A stretch of DNA of 64,000 nt from Photobacterium gaetbulicola Gung47 (GTDB taxonomy: Bacteria; Pseudomonadota; Gammaproteobacteria; Enterobacterales; Vibrionaceae), in the NCBI GenBank assembly GCA_000940995.1, contig CP005974.1:1116001-1180000 (forward strand), written 5' to 3'. The first letter of the stretch is position 1, and each line of letters opens with the position of its first letter. The translations under genes and the position numbers were made by a program. The notes under the pieces were generated by a model. The model was given only the letters and a program-made list of their open reading frames with translations. It ran no database searches and was not told the DNA's origin. Of the stretch, positions 24,946 through 33,968 are shown one piece after another.

Positions 24946-26700
24946 ATGAGTACAACAGTAGCTGAAAATCCAGAACAGGCACCATCAAATAAATGGCTGT
25001 CATATAAAGAGAAGATCCAACAACGTTTGGACGGTAAGTACAAAAACGTAGCCCTTATCACTGCGTTGGCGGTACTGGTATCGATGTTTATCGTGGTGGC
25101 GATGTGGACCCAGACCAGCCCTTACAGGCCGCTGTATGGTACCCAGGAGCGTTACGATAATAGCGAGATCCTATCGGTGCTTGAACAGGAAAAAATCAAG
25201 TTCCAGCTGGATACCCAGTCAGGCCAGATCCAAGTGCCGGCGAACCGTTTGGCCGATGCCAGGATCCTCCTCGCAGCGCGCGGCGTAAAGGCCAAGTTAC
25301 CGGAAGGGCTGGAGATCCTGGATCGTAGCTCTGGTCTTGGTACCAGTCAGTTTATTGAAAATGCCCGTTACCGCCAGGGGCTGGAAGGTGAGCTGGCGCG
25401 TACCATCTTGGCTATCCGTGCGGTGAGCCATGCTCGGGTGCACCTGGCCATCCCCAACCGAACCTTGTTTGTGGGGATCAACGAAGAGAAGCCTTCGGCG
25501 GCGGTGATGCTCGAGCTGGAGCCAGGCATGCAGCTGGACCAGCCTCAGGTGGAAGCGATCGTCAATTTGGTCAGCGGTAGCATCACTGGAATGGCAACCG
25601 ATGCGGTATCGGTGGTCGATCAGCACGGCAATCTGCTGAGTGCCGATTTAGCGTTGGGCAAGCAGTCTCAGATCAATGTGCGTTTCCATGAGCTGCAGCA
25701 GCGGGTGGAGCGTGACATTGTTCGCCGGGCGGGCGATATGCTGGCTCCATTGCTGGGTGTCGGTAACTTCCGAGTCCAGGTTGCGGCGACGCTCAACTTT
25801 GATCAAACCGAAGAGACCCATGAATCGATTGATAGTGATCCGGTGCTGCGAACAGAGTTCACCAAGCAAGACAATACCCAGGGGCAGTTGGCAATCGGGA
25901 TCCCGGGGGCGCTGAGCAATCAGCCGACGGGAGAAGAGGGCAGCACAAACAATGAAACACGAAATGAGCGTGCCGAGTTAAGCCGCCAGTACGATGTGGG
26001 CCGTAAGGTTCGCCATACCCGCCACGCCCAGGGGGGGATCGAAATGTTATCCGTCTCAGTGTTGCTCAACGACAATGTTCAAGAACAAGGTTGGCAACAA
26101 GCACAGTTGGAGCAAATAGCTCAAATGGTTAAAGATTCCGTTGGATTTGTCGCTGAACGAGGAGATCAGTTCAGCTTGCATGCCTTTAATTTCGCCCGAG
26201 CGGTAGAGACCGTCCCGGTTGACACCCCGTGGTGGCACGATCAGCAGCTGCTGATGCTGGCGAAATATGGCGTTTACGCCCTCCTGGGCTTGTCATTCAT
26301 TATTCTGGTGTTGCGCCCGTTGGTGAAGGCATTGCAACGTCCTGCGCCGATGAGCACGGCACTGGCCACCACCTCGGCTGGGATTGAAATGGCGACAGGC
26401 GAGAGTCAGAGCAGTGCTGAGCCGGTTGCTGCGTTCAAGTCTGCCAATATCCCCCCTGCTGGGGGAAGCGAGCAGGATCTGGCTGATGCACTACTCGATT
26501 CAATTGCTCAGGGCGGTATGGTGGCAGAGGAGAGCCCGACAGCATCCTCTGAAGAGTTCGATTTTGACCTGTCGACGCTGCCACCTCCGGGATCCGAGCT
26601 TGAGGTACAGGTGAAGCACCTGCAGAAATTGACAGAAGTTGAGCCAGAGCGTGTCGCAGAAGTTATCAAGAAGTGGGTGAATAGCAATGAGTCTAAGTAA
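24946..26700 (+). CDS. fliF: Flagellar MS-ring protein FliF
   Basis: This 584-residue protein forms the MS-ring. It has an N-terminal membrane segment (ALITALAVLVSMFIVVAMW, about 38-56), two ring-building motifs, a periplasmic linker rich in Asn/Glu (about 315-345), and a second membrane segment (LLMLAKYGVYALLGLSFIILVLRPLV, about 430-455). The cytoplasmic tail ends in VAEVIKKWVN, which binds FliG. It overlaps fliG by 14 bp. Confidence 0.96.
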   Translation: MSTTVAENPEQAPSNKWLSYKEKIQQRLDGKYKNVALITALAVLVSMFIVVAMWTQTSPYRPLYGTQERYDNSEILSVLEQEKIKFQLDTQSGQIQVPANRLADARILLAARGVKAKLPEGLEILDRSSGLGTSQFIENARYRQGLEGELARTILAIRAVSHARVHLAIPNRTLFVGINEEKPSAAVMLELEPGMQLDQPQVEAIVNLVSGSITGMATDAVSVVDQHGNLLSADLALGKQSQINVRFHELQQRVERDIVRRAGDMLAPLLGVGNFRVQVAATLNFDQTEETHESIDSDPVLRTEFTKQDNTQGQLAIGIPGALSNQPTGEEGSTNNETRNERAELSRQYDVGRKVRHTRHAQGGIEMLSVSVLLNDNVQEQGWQQAQLEQIAQMVKDSVGFVAERGDQFSLHAFNFARAVETVPVDTPWWHDQQLLMLAKYGVYALLGLSFIILVLRPLVKALQRPAPMSTALATTSAGIEMATGESQSSAEPVAAFKSANIPPAGGSEQDLADALLDSIAQGGMVAEESPTASSEEFDFDLSTLPPPGSELEVQVKHLQKLTEVEPERVAEVIKKWVNSNESK

Positions 26701-27718
26701 TTTTAGCCACCTGGCAGACGGTGAAGTGCTGCTAGAACCAATGGAACAAACCGCGATCTTGCTGCTCAGTATGGGTGAGGAGTCGGCCTCTCAGGTGATG
26801 CGCCATATGTCTCGTGATGAGCTGCTTAAAGTCAGCCATGCCATGGCTCAGCAACCGGCTATTCGCAGTGTCGAGGCTCGCTTTGTGTTGCAGGGCTTCT
26901 TTGAAGAGTTCCGCGCCCAGTCGGGCATCAGCGGGGCATCGCGCCCGTTCTTGCAGCGTACCTTGGACAAAGCATTGGGTGGCCGACTGGCCCGTAATCT
27001 GCTCGATACCATTTACGGTGACGAGATCCGGACCTCGATGCAGCGCTTACAGTGGATAGAGCCCAAGCAGCTTGCCAAATTTTTGAAGAATGAGCACATC
27101 CAGATGCAGGCGGTCTTCATCGCCTTCCTGCCACCAGACATCGCTTCCCAGGTTCTGGTTGAGCTGTCGCAGGATGAACAAAAGGACGTGCTGCGCCGGA
27201 TAGCGGTGCTGACCGAAGTCAGCAGAGAAGTGGCCGTCGAGCTGCAGGATCTGGTCGACCGTTGCATCGACTTCCTGGCTGAGAATTCGGGCGCGGTCAT
27301 TGAAGGCGAAAAACAGGTTGCCGATATCATCAACCGCTTCACCGGGGATCAGCTCAGCCTGATGACCGCCCTTGAAGAACAAGATACCGAGCTGGCAGAG
27401 CGACTCAAGAATAAAATGTACGAGTTCTCTATTCTTACCCGCCAGCCGGAAGCCGTTCGCTTGCGGATCCTCGAGGAGATCCCAACCGATCTGTTGGCGA
27501 TGGCACTGAAAGGCTCCGATGCCTCCCTGCGCAAGTCACTGCTTGCTATTTTGCCGCGTCGTATGCAGCAGTCAATGGAAGGGGAAATTGCCCAGCTTGG
27601 CAAAGTATCCTTGCGCCAGGTGCAAGAAGCCCGTTCGGAAATCATGGATTATGTGCGTGAGCTCAATGAGTCCAAGGTGATCAGCCTGCAGCTATATCAA
27701 GAGACGACGGTGGAATAG
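26687..27718 (+). CDS. fliG: Flagellar motor switch protein FliG
   Basis: This 343-residue C-ring protein couples stator force to rotor movement. The N-domain binds FliF (AILLLSMGEESASQVMRHMS); the middle domain carries EHPQ-like sequence replaced by NEHIQMQAVFIAFLPPD; the C-domain torque helix is seen (LRKSLLAILPRRMQQSMEGEIAQLGKVSLRQVQEARSEIMDYVREL). It is in the motY-fliJ operon. Confidence 0.96.
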   Translation: MSLSNFSHLADGEVLLEPMEQTAILLLSMGEESASQVMRHMSRDELLKVSHAMAQQPAIRSVEARFVLQGFFEEFRAQSGISGASRPFLQRTLDKALGGRLARNLLDTIYGDEIRTSMQRLQWIEPKQLAKFLKNEHIQMQAVFIAFLPPDIASQVLVELSQDEQKDVLRRIAVLTEVSREVAVELQDLVDRCIDFLAENSGAVIEGEKQVADIINRFTGDQLSLMTALEEQDTELAERLKNKMYEFSILTRQPEAVRLRILEEIPTDLLAMALKGSDASLRKSLLAILPRRMQQSMEGEIAQLGKVSLRQVQEARSEIMDYVRELNESKVISLQLYQETTVE

Positions 27719-27720
27719 AG

Positions 27721-28728
27721 ATGTTTAGACGAAATAAGATCATGCGCCTGCAACCCAGTCAGTTTCGCAGCCATCGCTTTCCGCCTTTGGTTGACCCTAC
27801 GACTTTAGCGCAGTCTCCGTTGTCGACACACCCTCAGAAGGGGATGGATTTTGGCGAAGAAATGGAGAATGGTTTTGATGACGGCCTGGGCTTGGGTGAT
27901 GAGTTCGGTATGGATGACCTGGGTTTTGATAACTTGGCGATGGACGAATTTGGCCTCGATGCAATGACCGAAGATGCCCGGTTGTTGGCCGGAATGGACG
28001 AAGCTCCGCAACTTAGCGATTCTGCTGAAAAACCGGATCAGCGCGAAGACTTCCAGGCCCAGTTTAACCAGGGGTTCCAGCAGGGGATGACCCGCGGCCA
28101 TGAAGAGGGACTGCAGCAAGGGATCGAACAGGGCCAGCAGCAAGGTTTCGAGCAAGGGTTGCTGCAAGGCCGCGAGCAAGGTGTGGCGCAGGGTATTGAG
28201 GAAGGTCAGGCCCAGTTTGTCCAGGCGACCCAGCCTTTTGCCCGCGTGTACCAGCAGGCGGCTGAGCTTTTTGCTGAACACGAACGCCGCCAGCGCGAGC
28301 AGGTGTGCGAATTGGTACAGAAGGTCGCCCAGCAGGTGATCCGCTGTGAGTTGGCACTTCAGCCTCAGCAGATCTTGGCCCTGGTTGACGAAACACTCGA
28401 AAGTTTGCCGGGTGAGCCGTTGGGCCTGAAAGTGAAAATGGCCAAGGAAGAGTTTACTCACCTAGAGAAAGTGGCCAGCGACAAAATCAGCGAATGGAAC
28501 ATTGTCTGTGACGACAGTCTACGCCAGGGCGAATGTCGAGTGGTGACCAAAAATGCCGAGGCCGATGCCGGATGCGAGCAGCGCCTTGAGACTTGCATGG
28601 CGGCGGTAAAGGGGCACCTGCTTGATGAGCAAGTGGTGGTGGAAGGCAATAGCGAAGCCGACTCCGCGGGCAGTGAGCAAGCCAGCTCGACCGATCAGAC
28701 GAGTGGAGCGATCAGGCAGGCATCATGA
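27721..28728 (+). CDS. fliH: Flagellar export ATPase regulator FliH (extended)
   Basis: This 335-residue protein is the FliI-binding stator-like regulator of the export ATPase. It is longer than the usual 230-270 residues. Residues 43-95 form an acidic insert with repeats of the type DEFGMD/DEFGLD. Residues 118-162 carry twelve glycines spaced exactly four apart, the GxxxG helix typical of FliH but long here. The C-terminal domain (about 190-300) matches FliH. The last 30 residues are Ser/Glu rich. It overlaps fliI by 4 bp. Confidence 0.9.
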   Translation: MFRRNKIMRLQPSQFRSHRFPPLVDPTTLAQSPLSTHPQKGMDFGEEMENGFDDGLGLGDEFGMDDLGFDNLAMDEFGLDAMTEDARLLAGMDEAPQLSDSAEKPDQREDFQAQFNQGFQQGMTRGHEEGLQQGIEQGQQQGFEQGLLQGREQGVAQGIEEGQAQFVQATQPFARVYQQAAELFAEHERRQREQVCELVQKVAQQVIRCELALQPQQILALVDETLESLPGEPLGLKVKMAKEEFTHLEKVASDKISEWNIVCDDSLRQGECRVVTKNAEADAGCEQRLETCMAAVKGHLLDEQVVVEGNSEADSAGSEQASSTDQTSGAIRQAS

Positions 28729-30065
28729 GCAACATAATCGATTACCGCCTGGAGCAAGCACTGGCCTCACTCGATTCTGTCCCGGTGGCGAAAGTCACCG
28801 GGCGATTGGTGAAAGTGACCGGCCTGATGCTAGAAGCGGTGGGGTGCCGGCTGCTGACCGGTCAGCGCTGCCTGGTGGAAACCGGCAACGGCACCAAGAT
28901 TGAGGCGCAGACCGTCGGGTTCAACCGGGATGTTGCTTATCTGATGCCCGTCAGCAATGCCTCTGGCTTGTTTTCTGGCGCCAAGGTTTGGCCTCTTGAC
29001 GGCGAGAGCCAGATCCGTATCGGACCGCAGTGGCTTGGCCGGGTGCTCAATGGGTTGGGTGAGCCTCTTGATCGTTTGGGGCCCGTGCTGGGCCAAGATG
29101 ACATTAGCCTCGAAAGCGAAAACATTAACCCGATGTCACGGCGGCCGATTGATGGAGCGCTGGATGTCGGGATCAGAGCCATCAATAGCCTGCTGACCCT
29201 GGGCAAAGGCCAGCGGATAGGCCTGTTTGCCGGCAGCGGGGTGGGCAAAAGTGTTCTGTTGGGCATGATCACCCGCCAGACCAGTGCCGATGTGGTGGTG
29301 GTCGGCCTGATCGGTGAGCGTGGCCGCGAAGTGAAGGAATTTATCGAGCACTCTCTGGGCCCGGAAGGGTTGGCACGGGCGGTGGTGATTGCCGCACCGG
29401 CTGATGAATCCCCCTTAATGCGCCTTCGGGCTTCTCAGCTTTGCCACCGGGTTGCGGAGTACTACCGCGATCAGGGCAAGGATGTGTTGCTGTTGATGGA
29501 CTCGTTGACCCGCTTTGCCATGGCACAGCGGGAAATCGCCCTCGCGTTGGGCGAACCACCTGCGACCAAGGGGTATCCGCCATCGGTATTTAGCATGTTG
29601 CCGCAACTGGTTGAACGGGCAGGTAACAGCGCCTCGGAGCAGGGCAGCATGAGTGCCATCTATACCGTGCTCACGGAAGGGGATGACCAGCAAGACCCTA
29701 TTGCCGACAGTGCCCGGGCAATCCTTGATGGCCATGTGGTCCTCAACCGCCAGCTGGCAGAGGCTGGGCACTATCCGGCCATTGATATCTCCCAGTCGAT
29801 ATCCCGTACCATGCCACAGGTGGTGAGCAAGGAGCAGCTTGGCTATGCGATGCGCTTCAAGCGGCTTTACAGCCGTTACCAGGAGGTTCGCGAGCTGATC
29901 CCGCTGGGTGGATACCAGCCGGGTAATGATCCGGAAATGGATCAGGCGGTGATGGCTCATCCCAAACTGGTGGCCTTCCTGCAGCAGGCAATGGATGAAA
30001 AGGCTGACTGGGAAACCGTAAATGGTCAAATGACCCAGTTGATACAGGAGCTAAACCTTGGCTAG
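28725..30065 (+). CDS. fliI: Flagellum-specific export ATPase FliI
   Basis: This 446-residue ATPase energises substrate unloading in export. Walker A GLFAGSGVGKSVLLGM is at about residues 166-181, Walker B DVLLLMDSLTRFAMAQREIALALGEPPATKGYPPSVF follows at about 248-284, and the F1-beta-like architecture is complete. Translation is coupled to fliH (ATGA overlap) and its end overlaps fliJ. Confidence 0.97.
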   Translation: MSNIIDYRLEQALASLDSVPVAKVTGRLVKVTGLMLEAVGCRLLTGQRCLVETGNGTKIEAQTVGFNRDVAYLMPVSNASGLFSGAKVWPLDGESQIRIGPQWLGRVLNGLGEPLDRLGPVLGQDDISLESENINPMSRRPIDGALDVGIRAINSLLTLGKGQRIGLFAGSGVGKSVLLGMITRQTSADVVVVGLIGERGREVKEFIEHSLGPEGLARAVVIAAPADESPLMRLRASQLCHRVAEYYRDQGKDVLLLMDSLTRFAMAQREIALALGEPPATKGYPPSVFSMLPQLVERAGNSASEQGSMSAIYTVLTEGDDQQDPIADSARAILDGHVVLNRQLAEAGHYPAIDISQSISRTMPQVVSKEQLGYAMRFKRLYSRYQEVRELIPLGGYQPGNDPEMDQAVMAHPKLVAFLQQAMDEKADWETVNGQMTQLIQELNLG

Positions 30066-30486
30066 GCAATCAAAAGCATTGGCGCGTTTTCGCCAGTTAA
30101 GGCAAGACGAGCTGGAAAAAATGGGGCAGCAGTACCAGCAAAAGCAGCAGGACTGTGCCCGCCATCAGGAAAAGCTGGAACAGCTCGATGCGCTTTACGA
30201 CTCGTGTCAGGTAGTCGCAGGGGAGACGGGGCTGGCTTGGGCCAATCGCTTTGCCCTTCGCGATCACCTTAAGCACCTGACTGACATCCAGACCCAAACC
30301 CTGGCCCTCTCACAATCGGAGCAGGCGAGTTTGAAGCAGCATGTTGCCCGCCAGCATGTGAAGGTCAAGAGCTTGGACTGCGTGATTGAAAAGCGCCGCC
30401 AGCAACATCAGCAGTTGGCGACAAGGAGCGAGCAGAAGTTGATGGATGAAATGGCGATGCAGCGGTTTATCCGCGCCAATTATTAA
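30058..30486 (+). CDS. fliJ: Flagellar export protein FliJ
   Basis: This 142-residue protein is almost entirely coiled coil, rich in Gln, Lys and Glu, as expected for FliJ, the stalk that links FliI and FlhA. It starts at TTG (30058), overlapping the fliI stop; CAGGAG eight bases upstream supports this rare start codon. It is last in the motY-lafK-fliEFGHIJ operon and is followed by a strong terminator. Confidence 0.88.
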   Translation: MARQSKALARFRQLRQDELEKMGQQYQQKQQDCARHQEKLEQLDALYDSCQVVAGETGLAWANRFALRDHLKHLTDIQTQTLALSQSEQASLKQHVARQHVKVKSLDCVIEKRRQQHQQLATRSEQKLMDEMAMQRFIRANY

Positions 30487-30502
30487 CTGGCACAACCCGC
30501 TT

Positions 30503-30541
30503 AAAAAAAGCACCCCAGGCATTACTGTGGTGCTTTTTTTA
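30503..30541. terminator. Bidirectional terminator between fliJ and flgN
   Basis: The sequence AAAAAAAGCACC (30503-30514) pairs with GGTGCTTTTTTT (30529-30540) around a 14-base loop. Runs of A before and T after the stem make it usable from both sides for the convergent fliJ and flgN genes. Confidence 0.9.
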
Positions 30542-30587
30542 TTGGTTGCGAAAAGCTAAGGCCAGGAGTGGTCTGGAAGGGGAGGGC

Positions 30588-31022
30588 TTATGCCGGCTGG
30601 TAGGTCGCATCATTGTCAGGGTGAAGCACTTGGGTCAGGATGTCTTGCTGCATCATCAACAGGCGGCTGTTGCGCTCGTTCTGTGCCATGCAGGTGTGAA
30701 CCAGTTCCTTGAGTTTTTGCCATTTGCCACTGACGGGGTGACGGTATTGGCTCGGCAGGGCGGCGATCAGGCGATTGATACTATCAGGGGAGCTATCCAT
30801 ACCCAGTTGGTTGAGCAACCGCGTCCGTTGCTCCGCACGTAGCTGTAATTGCTGGAGTAAATGCTGATGGGGCTCGGCCATCGCCGTGAGCTTATCACCA
30901 TTGCGGTGCAGCATGTTGTAATGCTGCACCTTCAATAGCTGATAAAGCTGCTGGTAATCAGATAAGTCATTGTGGATATCTTGAATAAAGCGCTTGATTA
31001 TTGATATTGATTTTTGGCTCAT
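30588..31022 (-). CDS. flgN: Flagellar chaperone FlgN
   Basis: This 144-residue helical protein fits FlgN, the export chaperone for the hook-filament junction proteins FlgK and FlgL. It follows flgM by 50 bp in the flgAMN group, as in other lateral clusters. The ATG at 31022 is chosen; a TTG nine bases upstream is possible. Identification rests mostly on position, size and the helical, Gln/Leu-rich composition. Confidence 0.82.
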   Translation of the reverse strand: MSQKSISIIKRFIQDIHNDLSDYQQLYQLLKVQHYNMLHRNGDKLTAMAEPHQHLLQQLQLRAEQRTRLLNQLGMDSSPDSINRLIAALPSQYRHPVSGKWQKLKELVHTCMAQNERNSRLLMMQQDILTQVLHPDNDATYQPA

Positions 31023-31072
31023 GGTATTCAACTTACGAGGTGTAAACCGGGCATTAATTTAATGCCGATTAA

Positions 31073-31384
31073 TTAATCGCGGCGGTGCGCACCGCGGATA
31101 CTGGCTGCTAACCCGTCCAAGTCGACCTCGTAATTTCCGCTGGCCAGCAAGGTTCGGATTTCATTGACCTTCGCCATATCGACATCAGGGATGCGCTTAA
31201 GCTCCTGCTGGAGGCTGTCCAGGCTTTGGGCTTGGGCGCTGACACCGGCACTTGCCTTGGTCACTTGCGATACCGGTGCTGGTGACTTGGAAACTGGGTG
31301 ATTGTTGGCCTCTTCTGAGGTTTTTGGTGCTTGGTTTTGGACCGCAGGCGCTAGCTGCAAACTCGCTTTGGTTGACTCGATCAT
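31073..31384 (-). CDS. flgM: Anti-sigma-28 factor FlgM
   Basis: This 103-residue protein has a disordered N-terminal half rich in Ala/Ser/Pro and the C-terminal sigma-28-binding helices (RIPDVDMAKVNEIRTLLASGNYEVDLDGLAASI). It should hold the lateral sigma factor LafS until the hook is complete and FlgM is exported. It lies between flgA and flgN. Confidence 0.93.
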   Translation of the reverse strand: MIESTKASLQLAPAVQNQAPKTSEEANNHPVSKSPAPVSQVTKASAGVSAQAQSLDSLQQELKRIPDVDMAKVNEIRTLLASGNYEVDLDGLAASIRGAHRRD

Positions 31385-31417
31385 GGCAAATTCCTGACTG
31401 TTTCTCCGATACTTTTG

Positions 31418-31446
31418 TTAAGCGACCAACCGGGCTAGATGATTAA
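31418..31446 (-). promoter_or_regulatory. Candidate sigma-28 promoter of flgM
   Basis: On the minus strand a GTCGCTTAA element (31418-31426) lies 34 bp upstream of flgM, with TTAA (31443-31446) 16 bases further upstream. The GTCGCTTAA string is also found upstream of fliD at 44459. The spacing is one base longer than at the lafA-side elements, so this is tentative. Confidence 0.35.
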
Positions 31447-31452
31447 ATCAAT

Positions 31453-32202
31453 TTAGAAAAGTGTAGTTACCAGGCCTGGCTTGGTAATCGCAGCTTTGAT
31501 CACTTTGCCGGAGCTGGTATTTCTGACCCGTATCTGTTGGTCGCCATACCCCCCCTCCAATGCGATCCCCGGCATGGTCGCGCTAAATTCTCCGTTGCTG
31601 GCTTGGATGATCACTTTGTCCCCGGCAGCAACCAGGTAGGCCGGACTCAGGTGAGAGGGGGAGAGTTGTTGGCCTCGGCGAATTTGCCGCAAGGCGCGCT
31701 GGCCGAGATAGCCTTTGGGCGAGGCAATGAACTCGCGGTTGATGGTGGCGATGTTGGTGGCTTTGAGGGTGATGTCCTCGGCGTTGAGCACCGCATCTTT
31801 ACTGACGGTACGGGCAGCAAAAGCAACCGGCACGGTGACATTGACATCGGCTTGGACCGTCAGCTGCCAAGAGTCCGGTTGCGGGCAACTGACCGCAAAT
31901 CGCAAGCGGCCTGCCGGATAGCGGCGCCGGTCTATACGCTCAATATCAAGCGCAGAGGGGCATTCGACCAAGCGGTGGCTACCGCTTGGCAGCCGCAGCG
32001 TGATCTCTGGTGTCGCCGGTGGCCAGCGGTGTAGTTTTGCCGCGTGGTTGACTGCCCTTTCTATCGCCTGCGAGACCTGGCGCATTATCTGGGCCTCGGC
32101 AGGGGCGGGTGATTTTGGCTTGGCTGGCTCCCCCGCTCTGCTGGCGAGCGACAGGGTGAGTAGCAAGGCGATGAGTGCTGAGTGACGGGGTATCTCGATC
32201 AT
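31453..32202 (-). CDS. flgA: P-ring assembly chaperone FlgA
   Basis: This 249-residue periplasmic protein is the chaperone for P-ring (FlgI) assembly. A signal peptide ends near SLASRAG; the C-terminal SAF-type domain (VSKDAVLNAEDITLKATNIATIN ... GQRALRQIRRGQQLSPSHL) identifies the family. The ATG at 32202 is preceded by AAGGA; an open frame continues upstream but lacks family similarity. It is divergent from flgB. Confidence 0.93.
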   Translation of the reverse strand: MIEIPRHSALIALLLTLSLASRAGEPAKPKSPAPAEAQIMRQVSQAIERAVNHAAKLHRWPPATPEITLRLPSGSHRLVECPSALDIERIDRRRYPAGRLRFAVSCPQPDSWQLTVQADVNVTVPVAFAARTVSKDAVLNAEDITLKATNIATINREFIASPKGYLGQRALRQIRRGQQLSPSHLSPAYLVAAGDKVIIQASNGEFSATMPGIALEGGYGDQQIRVRNTSSGKVIKAAITKPGLVTTLF

Positions 32203-32242
32203 TTTGTCCTTTTTTTTCTGTTGCCATTGGTGCCTTCCTGAT

Positions 32243-32304
32243 AGCGGAACGGCTTCCGCTTCGTTGTTTCCGCTCACCTTCCTGCAACGGAAGTGTCACT
32301 TCCG
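32243..32304. promoter_or_regulatory. Candidate LafK binding sites upstream of flgB
   Basis: Two palindromes lie here: AGCGGAA-CGGC-TTCCGCT (32243-32260) and CGGAAGTG-T-CACTTCCG (32288-32304), with a further half-site TTCCGCT at 32268-32274. The second, extended to CGGAAGT-N5-TTCCGCC (32288-32306), has the same arms and spacing as a site upstream of fliD. It is about 60 bp above the sigma-54 promoter of flgB, the usual place for an activator site. Binding by LafK is inferred. Confidence 0.6.
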
Positions 32305-32353
32305 CCTTGAGTGGTTTGGTATTTTTTGTTTTTAAAAATCAATGATTTAAAAG

Positions 32354-32370
32354 TTGGCACGTTATTTGTT
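32354..32370 (+). promoter_or_regulatory. Sigma-54 promoter of the flgB operon
   Basis: TTGGCACGTTATTTGTT matches TTGGCACRNNNNTTGCW with a perfect -24 element and one mismatch at -12 (GT for GC). It lies 44 bp upstream of the flgB start. LafK is the expected activator. Confidence 0.75.
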
Positions 32371-32413
32371 AGTAACTGGTCAGCTTAAGACCTCTTGCAA
32401 TCAAGGACACCAA

Positions 32414-32779
32414 ATGGGGATCAGTTTTGACAAAGCCCTCGGGATTCACCCGCACACTTTAAACCTTCGCGGCGAGCGTGCCAAGGTGCTGGCCGGTAAC
32501 CTGGCCAATGTGGATACACCGGGGTTCAAAGCGCGAGATTTTGATTTTCAGGCCGCGATAGCATCCGTGGAAGCGCAAAGTCTGGGAGGGCAGGCACCGG
32601 CACAAACGGCACCGGCGCTGCAATACCGTAACCCTTACAACAACTCGATGGATGGCAATACCGTTGAGCTGGGGGTGGAGCAGGCGCACTATGCCCAGAA
32701 CGCTATGGATTTTGAAACCAGCCTGACTTTTTTGAACATGAAATTTAAAGGGCTGGCGACAGCTATTCAAGGACAGTAA
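32414..32779 (+). CDS. flgB: Flagellar rod protein FlgB
   Basis: This 121-residue rod protein matches FlgB (ILxxNLANVDTPGFKARDFDF) and begins the flgBCDEFGHIJKL operon. The ATG at 32414 follows AAGGA. It is one of the proximal rod subunits with FlgC and FlgF. Confidence 0.96.
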   Translation: MGISFDKALGIHPHTLNLRGERAKVLAGNLANVDTPGFKARDFDFQAAIASVEAQSLGGQAPAQTAPALQYRNPYNNSMDGNTVELGVEQAHYAQNAMDFETSLTFLNMKFKGLATAIQGQ

Positions 32780-32785
32780 TTCATT

Positions 32786-33208
32786 ATGTCATTCAGTGAG
32801 ATTTACCAAATAGCCGGCTCGGCAATGACAGCGCAGACGCTTCGTCTCAACACCATCGCCAGTAACCTGGCCAATGCGGATGCGGCCTCCACCACCGAAG
32901 CGGGCACTTACCGCAGCCGCAAGCCGGTGTTTTCGACTGTGTATGAAAACAGCCAGTTCCAGGCCAACCAGCGCGCCGGCGCCCGGGTGCAGATTGTCGA
33001 TGTGGTACCGGTTGAAGGGGAGCTGGTACGTCGCTATGAACCAAGCAACCCGATTGCCGATGACGATGGCTACGTGTTCTACCCTAACGTGGATGTGGTG
33101 TCGGAAATGGCCGATATGATGTCGGCGTCACGCAGCTTTGAAACCAGTGTCGATGTCCTCGGGCGTGCGCGCAGCATGCAGCAGGGCCTGTTAAAACTCG
33201 GACAGTGA
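32786..33208 (+). CDS. flgC: Flagellar rod protein FlgC
   Basis: This 140-residue rod protein has the N-terminal flagellar rod motif (SAMTAQTLRLNTIASNLANADAAS) and the C-terminal MMSASRSFETSVDVLGRARSM coiled segment. It follows flgB by 6 bp. Confidence 0.96.
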   Translation: MSFSEIYQIAGSAMTAQTLRLNTIASNLANADAASTTEAGTYRSRKPVFSTVYENSQFQANQRAGARVQIVDVVPVEGELVRRYEPSNPIADDDGYVFYPNVDVVSEMADMMSASRSFETSVDVLGRARSMQQGLLKLGQ

Positions 33209-33218
33209 GGATAAGCCG

Positions 33219-33932
33219 ATGAGTACTCCCTATGTGACCAGCAGCAGCGGCACGACAACAACGGGTCAGGACCCGATTGCCAGCAATGGCCAGCAGGACA
33301 ACACTTTCTTGACCCTGATGATTGCCCAGATCCAGAACCAGACACCGCTTGATCCGCTGGATACCACCCAGTTCATGACCCAGATGGCGCAGATGACCCA
33401 GGTCGAGACGATGCAGAACATGAACGGTACGGTTCTCAACCAAATGGTACTGCTCGACAACATCCAGGTGCTGACCACAGCCGGTATGGTCGGTCAGGAT
33501 GTCCGGGTGACCACGGATAGTCTGGAGTTGGCAGGCAAACCGCTCGATGCGGTCATTGAGCTCGACAGCACGGTCGATGATCTCAAGGTGGAGATCCGCA
33601 ACGATGCCGGTGAGCTGGTGCACACCATCGAGCTGGGCGCGAACAGTGATGGTGAAGTGGCGTTTGTCATTGATCCTAAAGCTATGGGCCTTAAAGACGG
33701 CCAATATGATCTCACTGTGGTGACAAACGATAGCGACTACAAGCCCGATGTCATGGTGGCCGGCAAGATTGAGAAGATGCGAATTCCACCGGGCGGCGGC
33801 TCACCGGAGTTCCTGATTGCCGGTGTTGGTTATGTGCCGTTTTACAATGTTAACCAGTACGGTGAAAGCCAGGGTTCAGCCTCTCAGTCTCCGGAACCCA
33901 CTCCCTTATTTACGTTGGCTGGCCGCCGATAG
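33219..33932 (+). CDS. flgD: Hook-cap scaffolding protein FlgD
   Basis: This 237-residue protein caps the growing hook. The N-terminal DNTFLTLMIAQIQNQTPLDPLDTTQFMTQMAQMTQVETM is the FlgD signature, followed by an Ig-like FLG domain (about 105-185). A 45-residue tail rich in Gly/Ser/Pro ends the protein. Confidence 0.96.
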   Translation: MSTPYVTSSSGTTTTGQDPIASNGQQDNTFLTLMIAQIQNQTPLDPLDTTQFMTQMAQMTQVETMQNMNGTVLNQMVLLDNIQVLTTAGMVGQDVRVTTDSLELAGKPLDAVIELDSTVDDLKVEIRNDAGELVHTIELGANSDGEVAFVIDPKAMGLKDGQYDLTVVTNDSDYKPDVMVAGKIEKMRIPPGGGSPEFLIAGVGYVPFYNVNQYGESQGSASQSPEPTPLFTLAGRR

Positions 33933-33968
33933 CGGTTTGCAAAAATCTAGGTTAGAAGAGAAATAATA

